Assembly (NCBI GenBank): GCA_028583685.1
Contig: JAMXIF010001210.1
Location: 6,989,862 to 7,053,861 of the forward strand
Length of the DNA: 64,000 nt
From: Petaurus breviceps papuanus
Lineage: Eukaryota; Chordata; Mammalia; Diprotodontia; Petauridae
Direction of reading: 5' to 3'
The position numbers and the translations under genes were made by a program. Below the pieces are notes generated by a model. It made no database searches. It was given only the letters and a program-made list of their open reading frames with translations, and was not told where the DNA came from. This document shows, piece after piece, positions 1 through 9,959 of this stretch (positions within the stretch are counted from its first letter, which is position 1; each line of letters starts with the position of its first letter).

Positions 1-106
1 AGTGAGTTCAGCTGAATATCCTTCCACGTAGAGATGCTGTACCCAGAGGAGAACAGTTAGAAAAAAAGAGACAGGACATGGGGGGAAGTGTTTTTTATAA
101 TACTAT

Positions 107-315
107 TATAATAATGCTTAGTCTATACTTACTAGTTATGTAAGCTGGGGCAAATGACTTAGTCTCTTGGTAAAAGGAGGAAGACAGTGCTTTCACCACA
201 TAGCTCATAAGGCTGCTGTGAGAAGAGCACCTTGCAAAGGTCAGAGCATTAGCAGCTGGGCATAGTGAATAGAAAGCCAGTTTCTGAATCAGGAAGGTCT
301 GGGTTGCATGGCTGT
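107..315 (+). repeat. MIR-like plus SINE-head composite, copy A of a local duplication
   Basis: A MIR-like core (cttactagttatgtaagctg, then caaatgacttagtctc) runs directly into a SINE head (agcagctgggcatagtgaat). The same composite with the same junction recurs near 1032-1257, so this is one half of a segmental duplication rather than an independent insertion. Copy A lacks about 17 bases of the MIR middle that copy B keeps. Confidence 0.6.
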
Positions 316-493
316 CTCTTATACATGGGGTGGGGGTGGGCGTGCCTGGAGCACATGTTCCCTAAGTGTCTGTCCCCCTGCTAGCAAATGTGTGCCCACT
401 CTTTCCACTTAGGTTGTATGTCATTGTGGGAGAAGATCATCCAGATTTACTAGGGGATATGCAAAATAAATGTTTTAAACTAGGATTGGAGAA

Positions 494-689
494 TCAATGA
501 AGAATTTTGCATGTATAAAGATCTAGACACATGTATACATATATACACATAAGATATGTGTGATGCACATGTGTATACACACATACACACATTAATATAC
601 AAGCATGTACACATGTATGTGTGTCTATGTATACAGACACACATAACCTATACATACATATACATATACACCTACCCCCTGCCCTGTCG

Positions 690-731
<42 letters not shown>

Positions 732-735
732 GGTA
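494..735. repeat. Microsatellite tract: CA/TA-rich then (TCTG)n
   Basis: Alternating acacat/gtatac-type dinucleotide runs from about 525 to 670 lead into about ten tetranucleotide units of TCTG (about 689-730). Open frames through this tract on both strands only translate the repeat and are not genes. Confidence 0.9.
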
Positions 736-1031
736 GACACAATTTTAAAGAATGATGTGCTGGAGCCAGTTTGTACTGGTTTTCAGAAGCTGATTGTTAA
801 ATTTTTAATGTGAACAAGCATTTACACTTCAGAAACTGACAAACGCTACCACCCAGATCTTAACTTATTGTTTTGTTGATTGTCTAGGCTTGAGAGAGTA
901 ATGATAAAAATGTTAATAATTTAGATTAAACTTAAAAGTATGTCAGGTGTTACTTTTATTTTGAGAGATGATTGTTAAATATTTACCAGCAACCCCATGA
1001 CCCTCATTCACCATAGACATCTTTATCCACT

Positions 1032-1257
1032 TTTATAATAATGCTTATTCTATTCTTACTAACTATGTGACTGGGGTAAATGACTTAGTCTCTCAATCTC
1101 AATTACCTCATCTGTAAAATGAGGAATACAGTGCTTTCACAATGTAGGCTGCTATGAGAAGAGTACCTCAAAAAAGTCAGAACATTAGCAGCTGGGCATA
1201 GTGAATAGGAAGTCAGCCTCTGAATCAGGAAGACCTTGTACATTCTGGCTGCATGAT
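1032..1257 (+). repeat. MIR-like plus SINE-head composite, copy B of a local duplication
   Basis: Partner of the copy at 107-315, in the same orientation about 930 bases away. It keeps a fuller MIR middle (cctcatctgtaaaatgagg) and the same joint to agcagctgggcatagtgaat. By eye the two agree at roughly four of five positions outside the gaps. Confidence 0.6.
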
Positions 1258-1590
1258 GCTGGGAAGGTCCCTTTATCTCCCAGTGTCCCAGGCAACTCTC
1301 TGGGCTGTAAGAGGCAGATCAGGTACCTACCTGCTTTGGGATAGGAAGTTCTCTTTGGGACATTCTTACAGGGAAATCGTAGGGTCAGACCAAAAACAAA
1401 CAAAAGAACCAGCTCTAGGAATTCTAGAAATGTTAACTCTTATTATCATCATTCTGTTGTATAATGAAGCTGATTCTTTGGGTAAGTTACTCACAACTTT
1501 GGTCTAGAAGCTAACAATCCATCTAACCTGGCAGCAAAAACACACCTAAACTTTCCTGGAAAAATACGAATGTGCCCTACATCTAAATTA
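1258..1590. other. Unassigned noncoding stretch
   Basis: AT-rich sequence with no repeat, gene or RNA that I recognise. Open frames here are short and unlike known proteins. Confidence 0.4.
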
Positions 1591-1593
1591 GCA

Positions 1594-1770
1594 CTTCTTA
1601 GCCTTTTGGTTTACTCTGAACCCCAAAGGCGGTTTGGGGAAGTTGAGGGAGCCCCTTTTTGGATTAATGCTTTTAAATGCATAAAATAAAATGCATAGGA
1701 ATACAGTAGAAATCAATTACAGTGAAACACAGTCATTAAACTATTTTTAAAATAGTCTCTGGCTAAGAAA
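1594..1770 (+). mobile_element. Old mammalian interspersed repeat, hAT-like (tentative), copy 1
   Basis: Contains the widespread mammalian pattern cttagccttttgg, then gccccttttt, then ttttaaatgcataaaataaa, then a degenerate gaaacacagtcatt. A second copy in the same orientation lies at 22138-22310. From memory this is a non-autonomous DNA transposon family; the exact name is uncertain. Confidence 0.45.
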
Positions 1771-1860
1771 TTGTGTTTTAGAAAGATTTATATACTTTCT
1801 TAATGTCCCAATCCAATGTTTAATGTTTTTGTCCTAAAATTATGTCTTTCCTGTATCTCT

Positions 1861-2019
1861 TTTTTTTTTTTTCATAAGCAATTGGGGTTAAGTAACTTAC
1901 TCAAGGTTACACGGCCAGTTATTTTTGGGTGTGGTGCTGAGTATCTGAGCCCGGATTTGATCCAGGTCATCCCGACACTGGAGCCGGTGCTCTTACTCGC
2001 TGTGCTACCTGGCCGCCCC
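1861..2019 (-). mobile_element. Young marsupial SINE (Mon1/WALLSI type) with perfect target-site duplication
   Basis: Read on the minus strand it has a tRNA-derived head (ggggcggccaggtagcacag), a body ending in aaataactggccgtgtaacc and ttacttaaccccaattgctt, then a poly(A) tail seen as poly(T) at 1861-1872. Fifteen identical bases, tttcctgtatctctt, flank it at about 1847-1861 and 2020-2034. A perfect duplication points to a recent L1-driven insertion. It shares diagnostic changes with the copies at 3551-3843 and 38816-38966. Confidence 0.88.
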
Positions 2020-2137
2020 TTTCCTGTATCTCTTGGGCTACAGGGGAAAGCCCAATTCTTCTTCTCTTATTAGTGGAAGAAAGTTATAATATTACTTCCA
2101 TAACCCTTCATGGATCTGACTTTTATACTATGTTGTC

Positions 2138-2270
2138 CAGGGGTGGAGAACCTGTGACCTCGAGGCCACATGTGGCCCTCTAGAGTCTCAAGTACAGCCC
2201 TTTGACCGAATCTGAACTATAGAACAAATCCTTCTATTAAGGATTTATTCATCAAGATTTTAGTTCATTG
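2138..2270 (+). mobile_element. Non-autonomous hAT transposon, half copy 1
   Basis: Begins with a CAG-type hAT terminus (caggggtggagaacctg) followed by cctcgaggccacatgtggcc and a decayed aacaaatccttctattaagg. The family is normally a long palindrome; only the left arm is clear here. A second half copy lies at 8148-8254. Confidence 0.55.
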
Positions 2271-2469
2271 GAGCTGTCGGTTTATATGGTATGTGCCAAA
2301 TTTCTTGTAGCAATTTGTTTACCTGTAAGATCTGTCCCTGTGTGTACTAAATAAATGTGGATGAGGCTTGAGTGGTTTTGCTCTTGTAATTTCTTGAATG
2401 CAAGGGACTCCTTTTAATCAAACTCTCTTTGCCATTGCAGATCAACACCTTCTCTGTAATTTAGAATTG

Positions 2470-2600
2470 CTTCAGACACTGAAAAGTTAAATGACTTGCC
2501 CAGAGTCTCACAGACAGTATGTATCAGAAGTAAGAACTAAATCTGGGTCTACTGATTTCAAGGCTGCCTCTCTACCCACTATGCCATGTTGCTTCTGGGA
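2470..2600 (-). mobile_element. MIR-type SINE
   Basis: Antisense MIR signature: gttaaatgacttgcccagag, tcacagacagtatgtatcag, then ctacccactatgccatgttg. Old and diverged. Confidence 0.65.
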
Positions 2601-3141
2601 ATGAATTACCATTTGTAATCAAGCCACCCCACTGACCATGAAATTTCATTGTCCTCTAGGAGGGAAATTTCATACTCAAGCTGCTTGTTAGGGTAGCCCT
2701 ATAAACTACTGACATGATTACTGTTCAATTCACGTGAGAGAATGTATGTAAATTGATTTGTAAACCTTAAAGCCCTGTGTAGATGTCAACTTATTACTAC
2801 GGTGAGAATGCTGATTCATTTGTGACCTAGGACTTTGGTCTTGTGAGACCTCTGGATGGGAGATTTTCTGCCCCTGAAACAGATGGTGTCCCCTTTGTGT
2901 TTTAGAGATTGGGATGAGGTTCACAGGTTAAGGGACTAGGAGGGAAGATTTGAAATCAGGTCTTCCTGACTTTAAGTGGAGCACCCTACCCACATCAAAT
3001 TATCTTTCCGTAAATCTCATCCATTTGATTGTATATTCACGCTGACTAAAGTCTATCTCTCCTTTCCTGTACCCAATGAACTCAGTTTTGTGTCACCACA
3101 AACTTTCTCTCCCCCTTCTCCCTGGTATTCAAAAGGCTCCT
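2600..3141. other. Mostly unassigned noncoding DNA
   Basis: A weak antisense MIR-like piece (ggtcttcctgactttaagtg, about 2915-2985) is the only repeat I can suggest. Nothing protein-like was seen. Confidence 0.35.
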
Positions 3142-3318
3142 TGTTCAGACATGTCTGACTCTTTGTGACCCTATTTGAGGTTTTCTTGGCAAAGATCCTG
3201 GAGTGGTTTGCCATTTCCTTCTCCAGCTCATTTCACAGATCTGAGGCAAACAGGGTTAAATGACTTGCCCAGGGTCACATATCTAGTAAAAGTCTGACGC
3301 CAGATTTGAATTCAAATG
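3142..3318 (-). mobile_element. Mar1-type SINE (tRNA head, RTE-like tail), partial
   Basis: Antisense reading shows the Mar1 tail and core: tgtctgactctttgtgaccc, ggttttcttggcaaagatcc, gccatttccttctccagctc and aaatgacttgcccagggtca. The 5' head is missing. Confidence 0.75.
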
Positions 3319-3414
3319 TTCCATATATATGGAAGAAACAGCACCAGGCAATGCTGGGTACCTTGAAACAATTGAACCCCATGTCCCTGTATCACTTACA
3401 CTTTCTTTTGTCTG

Positions 3415-3870
3415 TTTGGTGCAGTGGAAAGAGGGCTGGATTTGGAATTATAGTGCCTGACTCTGTTACTTACTAATGGTATGATCATGGCCAAGTCACT
3501 TGCTGGGCCTCCGTTCCTTTCTTCTTCTTCTTCTTCTTTTTTTTTTTTTTGCAATCGGGGTTAAGTAACTTGCTCAAGGTTACACGGCCAGTTATTTCTG
3601 GGTGTGGTGCTGAGTATCTGAGCCCAGATTTGATCCCAGGTTATCCCGACACTGAGGCCGGTGCTCTTACTCGCTGAGCCACCTGGCCACCCCTAAGCAA
3701 TTGGGGTTAAGTAACTTGCTCAAGGTTACATGGCCAGGTGTTTCTGAGTGGGTGCTAAGTGTCTGAGCCCGGGATTCGATCTCCAGGTCTTCTCAACACT
3801 AGAGCTAGTGCTCTTACTACTCGCTGTGCTACCTGGCCGCCCCCTCAGTTCCTTTATAAAACTAGTTTTG
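3415..3870 (+). mobile_element. MIR/SINE copy interrupted by a SINE dimer
   Basis: Starts with ggtgcagtggaaagagggct and runs to gccaagtcacttgctgggcc before being split by the insertion at 3551-3843. It resumes with ctcagttcctttataaaact. The short repeat gttccttt on both sides may be the duplicated target. Confidence 0.6.
3551..3843 (-). mobile_element. Head-to-tail dimer of two young-type SINEs
   Basis: Two SINE copies lie in the same antisense orientation with no spacer: 3551-3693 and 3694-3843. Each has ggggttaagtaacttgctca, a ggccagttatttctgggtg or related box, and ends at a gcccc/cacccc head. The dimer is preceded by a TTC/T-rich tract (about 3520-3550). A shared outer target repeat suggests it may have moved as one unit. 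Confidence 0.75.
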
Positions 3871-3879
3871 ATTATGGTT

Positions 3880-4680
3880 TTGATTAACTATCTTCTCAGA
3901 TAGCTTCTTTTTCTGTCCTTATCTTAGCTTTGAAAATAAGTTACAAAAATCCAAAAAACCTCAGCTTATTTCTAGTGATTGAGTCAAAAGAGGTGGGAAA
4001 AAAGAACTACTCCAACTACCCATCATACCAGTATGATGCAGAGTTGGTTTTACTTATTTGGAACCCTTGGAGATTTCTGATGTGGAATGATAAACTTGAA
4101 ATTCCTACTTCCAGAACTTTGACACTGAGAGAAAGAATTATTTCTCTTCTATTAATAATCAATTATTATTGGGGAGATCCAGAATTTTTTTTCCTTCCTA
4201 TTTCCTCATTCTCTACTAGGTCAAATCAGCATCTGAAGAATAGATCTAATAAAGAGATTAGATTAACTTTCTTCTCAACATTGTTCAGAAGCCTTTGTGT
4301 TCTACTCAGGCTTGGGTCAGGGGATGATTCTTTGTCTAGATTGCCCAGGGTTGGGGGTGGTCTGGGAGTAAAAGTGATATAATCAAAGGCAAGTTCCCCC
4401 TAACCCCTCATTAGAATAGGTCCGCCTCTCATTATAATATTTACTCTTCTTATTAATTGTTAACCAAGAAGAGTTGATTGCTACCTGTCAGGAATACCCA
4501 CTGTGCCAAACATATAATTATCAAGAAGTTACCATGATCCTTCTTTGGTTTAGAGATGACCAATTGACCATCCTTTTATTAATTACTCACTAGCTATAAT
4601 TAATAAAATTATTAATTATCCAGAAATTATGTGTCTTGAACTTTTTTTATGGTACACGTCATTGAAGAAAACCATAAAAT
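3880..4680. other. Unassigned AT-rich DNA, possibly an old repeat
   Basis: Contains an open frame of about 150 codons (3930-4382, plus) that resembles no protein I know and looks like chance. The tract 4380-4640, with several TTAATTA-rich stretches, reads like an interspersed repeat, but I could not find element ends. Confidence 0.3.
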
Positions 4681-4681
4681 A

Positions 4682-5232
4682 CTGTATTTCACCATATAAT
4701 CATTGCAAATTTTATGCCAAATTTTTTGGAAAAATAGTTGGGTGTGGCCATTATGTGAAGCTTTTAAAAAAATCTGTGCTGGTTTTACTTAAAAATCATT
4801 TATTGCTAAACTGTCACTGGCAGATGAACTGTACAGTTTAGCTAGCTCGAGAATATGCAAGTCTTACTATATCACGTGATTTACTCATGGCAACTTCACC
4901 TGCCTGCCTGCTCCCCTTGCATCTACAGTTGTTGATTGGGTTAAGTGACAATACCGTTAGTACTGCAGTGCTCTAAACAAATCAAACAAGTTGCCTTCCG
5001 GATATATACCAACAATGCGCATGCGTGAAAATTCTACTTTCACCACTTACAATGCACAAGAGATAAATGCACATCCATATGCTACTGGTGAATACATTGC
5101 TGCTCTGTTTACCTTTTAAGAGGCATGACAAACAGAATTATACCATGCATTGGTCACCCAACAAAGGGTTAAAAACCAATTTTTGGACTGAAGAAAACAA
5201 ACAGGGTGTGACAATTATGTGGTAAAATGTGG
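4682..5232. mobile_element. Non-autonomous Tc1/mariner-like (pogo-type?) DNA transposon, 551 bp
   Basis: The left end reads ctgtatttcaccatataatc and the reverse complement of the right end reads ccacattttaccacataatt, so the terminal inverted repeats agree at most positions. A TA dinucleotide flanks both sides (4680-4681 and 5233-5234), as in the Tc1/mariner superfamily. There is no transposase frame. The first 85 bases are themselves nearly palindromic, because gggtgtggccattatgtgaa near 4740 mirrors the left terminus. Confidence 0.65.
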
Positions 5233-5364
5233 TATATTTAATCAAGGAAATAACATGAAGGTGATTCCTAAAAGCAAAGGCTAGTTAGTTTACTATCCAC
5301 AGCTACTTTTTAGTACTTTACCTTTGCCAAGTGATATATCAGGGAGTCTTCACCTGGAAAGGTT

Positions 5365-5368
<4 letters not shown>

Positions 5369-5398
<30 letters not shown>

Positions 5399-5440
5399 TA
5401 CACTCACATACACATATACATTTATGTGTATATGTATATA
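5369..5440. repeat. (TG)n microsatellite with TA/CA tail
   Basis: About fourteen TG units followed by an impure cacata/tatgta tract. Confidence 0.9.
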
Positions 5441-5454
5441 TGCTTTTGTCTAAT

Positions 5455-5650
5455 GGTGGCCATGGTGGGGGGGAGGAAGAAAAAGGAAAAAAAAACGAAA
5501 TTTATATTACAACTTTGTTACATATTTAAATGGATTAAGTTGCACATAATAGATTTGTAGTTTCATGTGCAATCATTTTTTATTGTACTATATTATGGAA
5601 ATGCTTGTTTTATTTTATAAATTAAAAACAAAAAATATTTTTTAAAAGAA
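5455..5650 (+). mobile_element. LINE (probably L1) 3' end, family also present antisense at 29575
   Basis: A G/A-rich tract, then attacaactttgttacatat, agatttgtagtttcatgtgc and tatattatggaaatgcttgt, ending in an A-rich tail. The reverse complement of the last part recurs at 29590-29640. The pattern matches marsupial L1 3' regions as I remember them. Confidence 0.45.
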
Positions 5651-6590
5651 GCTATGTTTCTTTTATTTATTTGTTACATGCTTAAATACATTTTATATAA
5701 AAGAGATTCTCAGTTTCATATATAATCCTTTTTTGCATGTGGAAAAATTCATGTTTGTTGTTTGTCAAGTTCAGATGAAGAAAAAATAAATATTATTTTA
5801 AAAAAGAAAGAAGAGTGAAGAAGCAAAGATTTGAACAAGATAAGAGTTACTCTTTTCTAAAAGAATATTTTCCCTAAGAAAGACTTTTTGTCTATGAGGA
5901 GTTTTCCCCAGTATGCTTGAAAAGGTTTTACTGAAATATATCCCTTAATATTTTCACTTTCCCAAGGTCAGTGTGTTAGATCACAGGACACTGTGTAAAT
6001 GGAGGTGCCTCTATGCCAATAGCAGCCCACAGATTCTTATCCTTCCCTCCTTTTAAATACTCCAGCACATCCACTCAGTGTTAAACACCTATCGATTTCA
6101 AAAGGAAATCTGCCTTTAGAAAATTCATGTGGACATAAAGAGTGGATTAGACGGGGCTATCCATCACTCACATTGTACTAGAGAAAAATTCATAAATCAC
6201 AAAAGTAACTTGTAATACAGGTATTGCCAAGGTATGGCAGCATTTTTTCCCTTAAATATACTTAGCAGACTTGTGAATTATAAATGATTCCCCCTCTCCC
6301 CACACACAAGGGTAGCATTAACCCATATACCCTTTTATTTTTGGAGGGGGAGGATATGCATTTATTATTGATGAACTTTAAAAAAAATTCAATAAATTGG
6401 CATTGCATTGTTACCAAAGCAATTTATCATTCAAATGAATAGCTTGGAGCTGTTGGCTCTGATGTGGGTAGGTAAGGGAAGAAGGAGGTGGCTAGTAGCC
6501 ATTCAGACCCACAGATAAAATAGTGGAAATACAAGAAGATCATTTACTGGAGGACTGTATGATGAAGATGGGGGTGATACTTTTGTGTCA
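5650..6590. other. Unassigned noncoding DNA
   Basis: Low-complexity AT-rich start, then about 800 bases with no recognised repeat, exon or RNA gene. Confidence 0.4.
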
Positions 6591-7085
6591 GGCAATCAAT
6601 AAGCATTGATTAAGGACCTACTATGTGCCAGGTACTATGCTAAGCTCCGAGAGTACAAAGAAAGGCAAGTGACAGTCCCTAAACTGAAAAAGTCCACAGT
6701 CTAATGAGGGAGACAACATGGAAACAGCTATCAACAAATTAGATTTATACATGATAAAAAGGAGGCAATCAACTGAGGGAAAGTATTAGCATTAAGAGGG
6801 ATTGAAAAGTCTCCTGGTAAAAGGTTCCATGTTAGCCTGGACTTGAAAGAAAACAGGAGGGGGAGATGAGGAATCTTCCAGGCATGGAGGATAGCCAATG
6901 TAAATGGAATGTCTTGTGCAAGGAACAGCAAGGAATGTTATGGGATTAAAGTATGTGTGTGTGTGGGAGGAAGGAGGGTGTAAGGTGTGAGAAGACTGGA
7001 AAGGTAGGGAGGGACCAGGATATGCATGACTTTGAGTGCCAAACAGGTGATGAAGAGCCACTGGAGTTCATTGAATGGAAGGGTG
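6590..7085 (-). mobile_element. L2 LINE, 3' part (antisense)
   Basis: Carries the antisense L2 3' end: gacctactatgtgccaggta, cagtctaatgagggagacaa, ggcatggaggatagccaatg, tgaagagccactggagttca. Same family and orientation as the large L2 at 58395-62500. A short TG tract sits inside it at about 6950-6965. Confidence 0.8.
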
Positions 7086-7160
7086 TGTGGTGTGTGTGTA
7101 TCTCTGTGTGTGTGTGGGCACAAGTGTGCACACAGATGCTTTCTACATGCATGCCAAGCA
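7086..7160. repeat. Impure GT-rich simple repeat
   Basis: Runs of gtgtgtgg/tgtgtgtat. They generate several overlapping chance frames on both strands. Confidence 0.7.
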
Positions 7161-7261
7161 CACATGCATGCATAATGTGGTTCTAGGTGGTCCATAAGAT
7201 TGATTTCACATGAATTTCAGAAAATTTTGTTAGTGGGTTCATATACTAGAGTATGGCACAT

Positions 7262-7595
7262 CACAAATGGATTTAGAAGACCTGCCTTCAAGCTCTTTCT
7301 CTTTCACTTACTAGTGATAAAGTAATTTTGAAGCATTACTTTGCCTCCTAAGCCTCAACTTTCTTCTCTGTGTAATGGGGATGATACTACCCTGCTCTAC
7401 TTCACAGGGTGGTTGGGAATGCTTTGAAACCTGAAAGCTTTATAAGTAATGCTCTGTTAAGGCAATTTAATTAAATTCTTTAATTTTACAGACAAACTGA
7501 GGCTCACCTAACTCGAGACACTTTTGTGATTTTGTGTTCCGCAGAGGTGGAATTAAAATCCAACTCTCAGAGTTTTCTCCACTACACCAGGTACA
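7262..7595. mobile_element. Two MIR-type SINEs, plus then minus
   Basis: A plus copy covers about 7262-7460 (tcacttactagtgataaagt to tacttcacagggtggttggg). An antisense copy follows at 7468-7595 (cagacaaactgaggctcacc to ccactacaccagg). Both are old. Confidence 0.6.
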
Positions 7596-7599
7596 GAAG

Positions 7600-7904
7600 T
7601 CCAGAGAGCCTCCAGAACGAGACACAGCTACCTCTAATCTAGGGTAACACCAGTGCTTCAGGTGTTATTGATCTGACTAACAGAGGCATCTGGTCAATAA
7701 AACGCTAAAGATTTCCTGAGGCCCTTAAGGAGGACCTTTCTTGTCGCCTCCTGAAGCAGAAGGAGGACATTAGGGCTTTTAACCTTAGACCTCCTTTGCA
7801 CAGAATCCTTCTCTCCTGAGCTGAGGCACCAACTGCTTGTTAGAAGCTTTCACCTGCATGTCCAGTAAGTCTTAATTAGCCAATTTCAAGATGTAACATT
7901 CTCT
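7600..7904. other. Unassigned noncoding DNA
   Basis: About 300 bases with moderate GC and no recognised feature. Confidence 0.35.
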
Positions 7905-8130
7905 GTCTCCTCCTCCAATTCATTCCTTCCTTAAACTTCGCTATTTTAGTTGAGGGTATCACCATCCTCCTTCTTCTCAGCCTTACAGATCAGTCATATT
8001 TTTCCCCTTCCTTCTCCCCCCCCACCAATATAATTAATTGCCAAGTCTGGTCGATTTAACCCCACAACACCTCTCCTATGTGTCTACTTTCCAATCACGC
8101 TACTGCTTGCTAGTTTGCTCTCTCATCATC
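7905..8130 (+). mobile_element. L2 LINE fragment (tentative)
   Basis: Pyrimidine-rich text with attaattgccaagtctggtc matches the L2 segment between the reverse transcriptase and 3' end, normally 'ccaatcagttgccaagtc'. Confidence 0.45.
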
Positions 8131-8147
8131 TCTAGCATGGTCTAGTC

Positions 8148-8254
8148 CAGTGGTGGGGAACCTGTAGCCTCAAGGCCACATGTGGTCCTTTAGGTCCTTA
8201 AGTGGGGCCTTTTGACTGAATCTAAACTTCACAGAACAAATCCTTTTATTAAGG
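8148..8254 (+). mobile_element. Non-autonomous hAT transposon, half copy 2
   Basis: Starts cagtggtggggaacctgtag, then ctcaaggccacatgtggtcc and acagaacaaatccttttatt. It breaks off at the palindrome centre like the copy at 2138-2270. Confidence 0.6.
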
Positions 8255-8259
8255 GGCAG

Positions 8260-9085
8260 AGGCAGCTTAAGAATGTTGTATATAACCTGAATCCCAAAGT
8301 CCATTGGTATGGGAGTCTTCCCTCATTTGTGGAGAATTGCTGATGGAAAGTACTCTGGGAAGAAGTTGACAATGAGAGGAACTACCAGTTTCCATCATGT
8401 GATTATTCCCAGTTGCTACACTAGATACTGAGGAATTTCCCCTTGGGGGAGATCCAGGACTCTCTTGGTTGAACTGAGTTACCTTGGCCCCATAGGAGAG
8501 CTCTTTGATTCTGTATCATCTGGTATATATTCTCCCATCTATATTTCCCCTGATTTCTGGTTTGCTATCAACTTAGATGAATGGGTTTCTTTGTTACTGG
8601 CTATGCGTGTTCATTGTGGAACTGGTATTTGGTGAGAAGGTAGTCAAACCTTGCATATAAAGTTTAGGTTCAAGGGCAGCTTAGTGGCACAATGGATAGG
8701 ACACTGCATTTAAGTAAAGGGGACCTAAGTTCAAATCCAGTCTCAGACTCTTACTAGCTATGTGACCCTGGGCAAGTCACATAAACCCCATTACCTCTAA
8801 AAATAAATAAAGGTTGGGCCTTCCTTTTCCCATTAATAAATGGTGATTAGAGGACCGAACGGGAAACAATATCCCATGGACTAATAATATGTCGGGGGAA
8901 GATAAATTCTAGTATGGTACCCTCTCTCTCTGAGGAGAACTTCTGACCCCAACCCTCCTCCTGGCAGGCATTGAACTCTCTCAGAGAAGGGTGGGAGGAG
9001 AAGGGTCAGGAGGGATCTATTCTGCCTCACTTTGAGCCCTACAATGAGATTCTCATACTACATGGTGGGGAACAGCCTTAGCTAC
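8260..9085. other. Unassigned DNA around a SINE
   Basis: Apart from the SINE at 8671-8800, both flanks read like remains of a dispersed repeat (for example aatttccccttgggggagat). I could not fix ends or a family, and no coding signature was seen. Confidence 0.3.
8671..8800 (+). mobile_element. Mon1/WALLSI-type SINE
   Basis: ggcagcttagtggcacaatg head, gacctaagttcaaatccagt body, ctagctatgtgaccctgggc and a short A-rich tail. Confidence 0.8.
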
Positions 9086-9089
9086 ATGT

Positions 9090-9330
9090 AAATATGGGGA
9101 ACAGGAAATAGATTGGTATAGTTATAAAGCTGATCGGATGGTGAGGTGAAGAAGGAATAGTGTACATTAAGTCAAGAAAAGTATATTTAAGCCAGATGTA
9201 ACTTAGCAGCAAGAAGAAACCAGCAGAACTTTTTCGAACAGGGGAGAGCTTTAGGAATCTTAATTTGGCAGCTGTGTGTAGGGCAAGTGGAAGAGCAGGA
9301 AGAACAATTGAGTGGGCTGAGTAGTACAGA
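9090..9330 (-). mobile_element. L2 LINE remnant (antisense)
   Basis: ctttaggaatcttaatttgg followed by cagctgtgtgtagg is the antisense of the L2 segment encoding a His-Thr-Ala-Ala-Lys-like string just after the reverse transcriptase. The rest is weak. Confidence 0.4.
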
Positions 9331-9429
9331 GGATGATGAGGGTTTGAAGTAGGGTGTTGGACAGAAATCCACACAACTGTCCAAAATCTTCCTGAAACAC
9401 ATCTGACAATGCCCCACCTCTATGCAAGA

Positions 9430-9945
9430 CGACAATGGCTGCTACTTTTCTCCTATCTCTCCACTCACATTGCTACTATCCTAGGTCAGATCCAGTGAAC
9501 TTGTAAGATAAAGAACGAGTTGTTAAAAGTCCTGGCCTACCTTTTCTTCACATCATTTCTCCTTCATGCACCCTTATATTTCAGTCAATACAGTCTATTT
9601 TTTGTTTCCTATTCTTTTCATTCTGTCTCCTGCCTCTTTGCCTATGTACAAACTAGCCCTCATTCCTATAAGGCATTTACTTCCTCCTTACCTGTTGTAT
9701 GACTTATAATCTCTGACTTCTCAGCACCTGTCACCTTCTGCAGGAAGTCTTTCTCCATTTTCCCTTGATTATTAGTGTTCTGCCCCTCTTCAAATAATCA
9801 GGTATATGCTCATTTGTTTATATATTGTATCATCATAGGAATATGAGCTACTTGAGGGCAGGAACTGGTTCATTTTCTTCCTGACAGTACTTAATATGGT
9901 AACATACATAGGAGCCACTTAATAAATGCTGGATTGAATTGGGCC
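9430..9945 (+). mobile_element. L2 LINE 3' region
   Basis: Ends with the standard L2 3' terminus in plus orientation: atgagctacttgagggcagg, then a degenerate cttaatatggtaacatacat and ccacttaataaatgctgg. The pyrimidine-rich upstream text fits the preceding L2 segment. Confidence 0.65.
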
Positions 9946-9959
9946 ATTTTCTTCTAAAG

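Noticed and set aside
494-813. Overlapping ~80-codon frames on both strands
   Set aside because: Both arise from CA/TA and TCTG simple repeats.
1861-2019. tRNA gene from the tRNA-like SINE head
   Set aside because: The head is tRNA-derived but lacks a full cloverleaf and occurs in many dispersed copies with poly(A) tails.
3930-4382. 150-codon frame as a possible gene
   Set aside because: No recognisable domain, AT-rich biased composition, and the surrounding text looks like an old repeat; I see no splice or promoter support.
3880-4660. Possible LTR-type element
   Set aside because: Repeat-like texture only; no matching ends, target duplication or paired copy could be found in the window.
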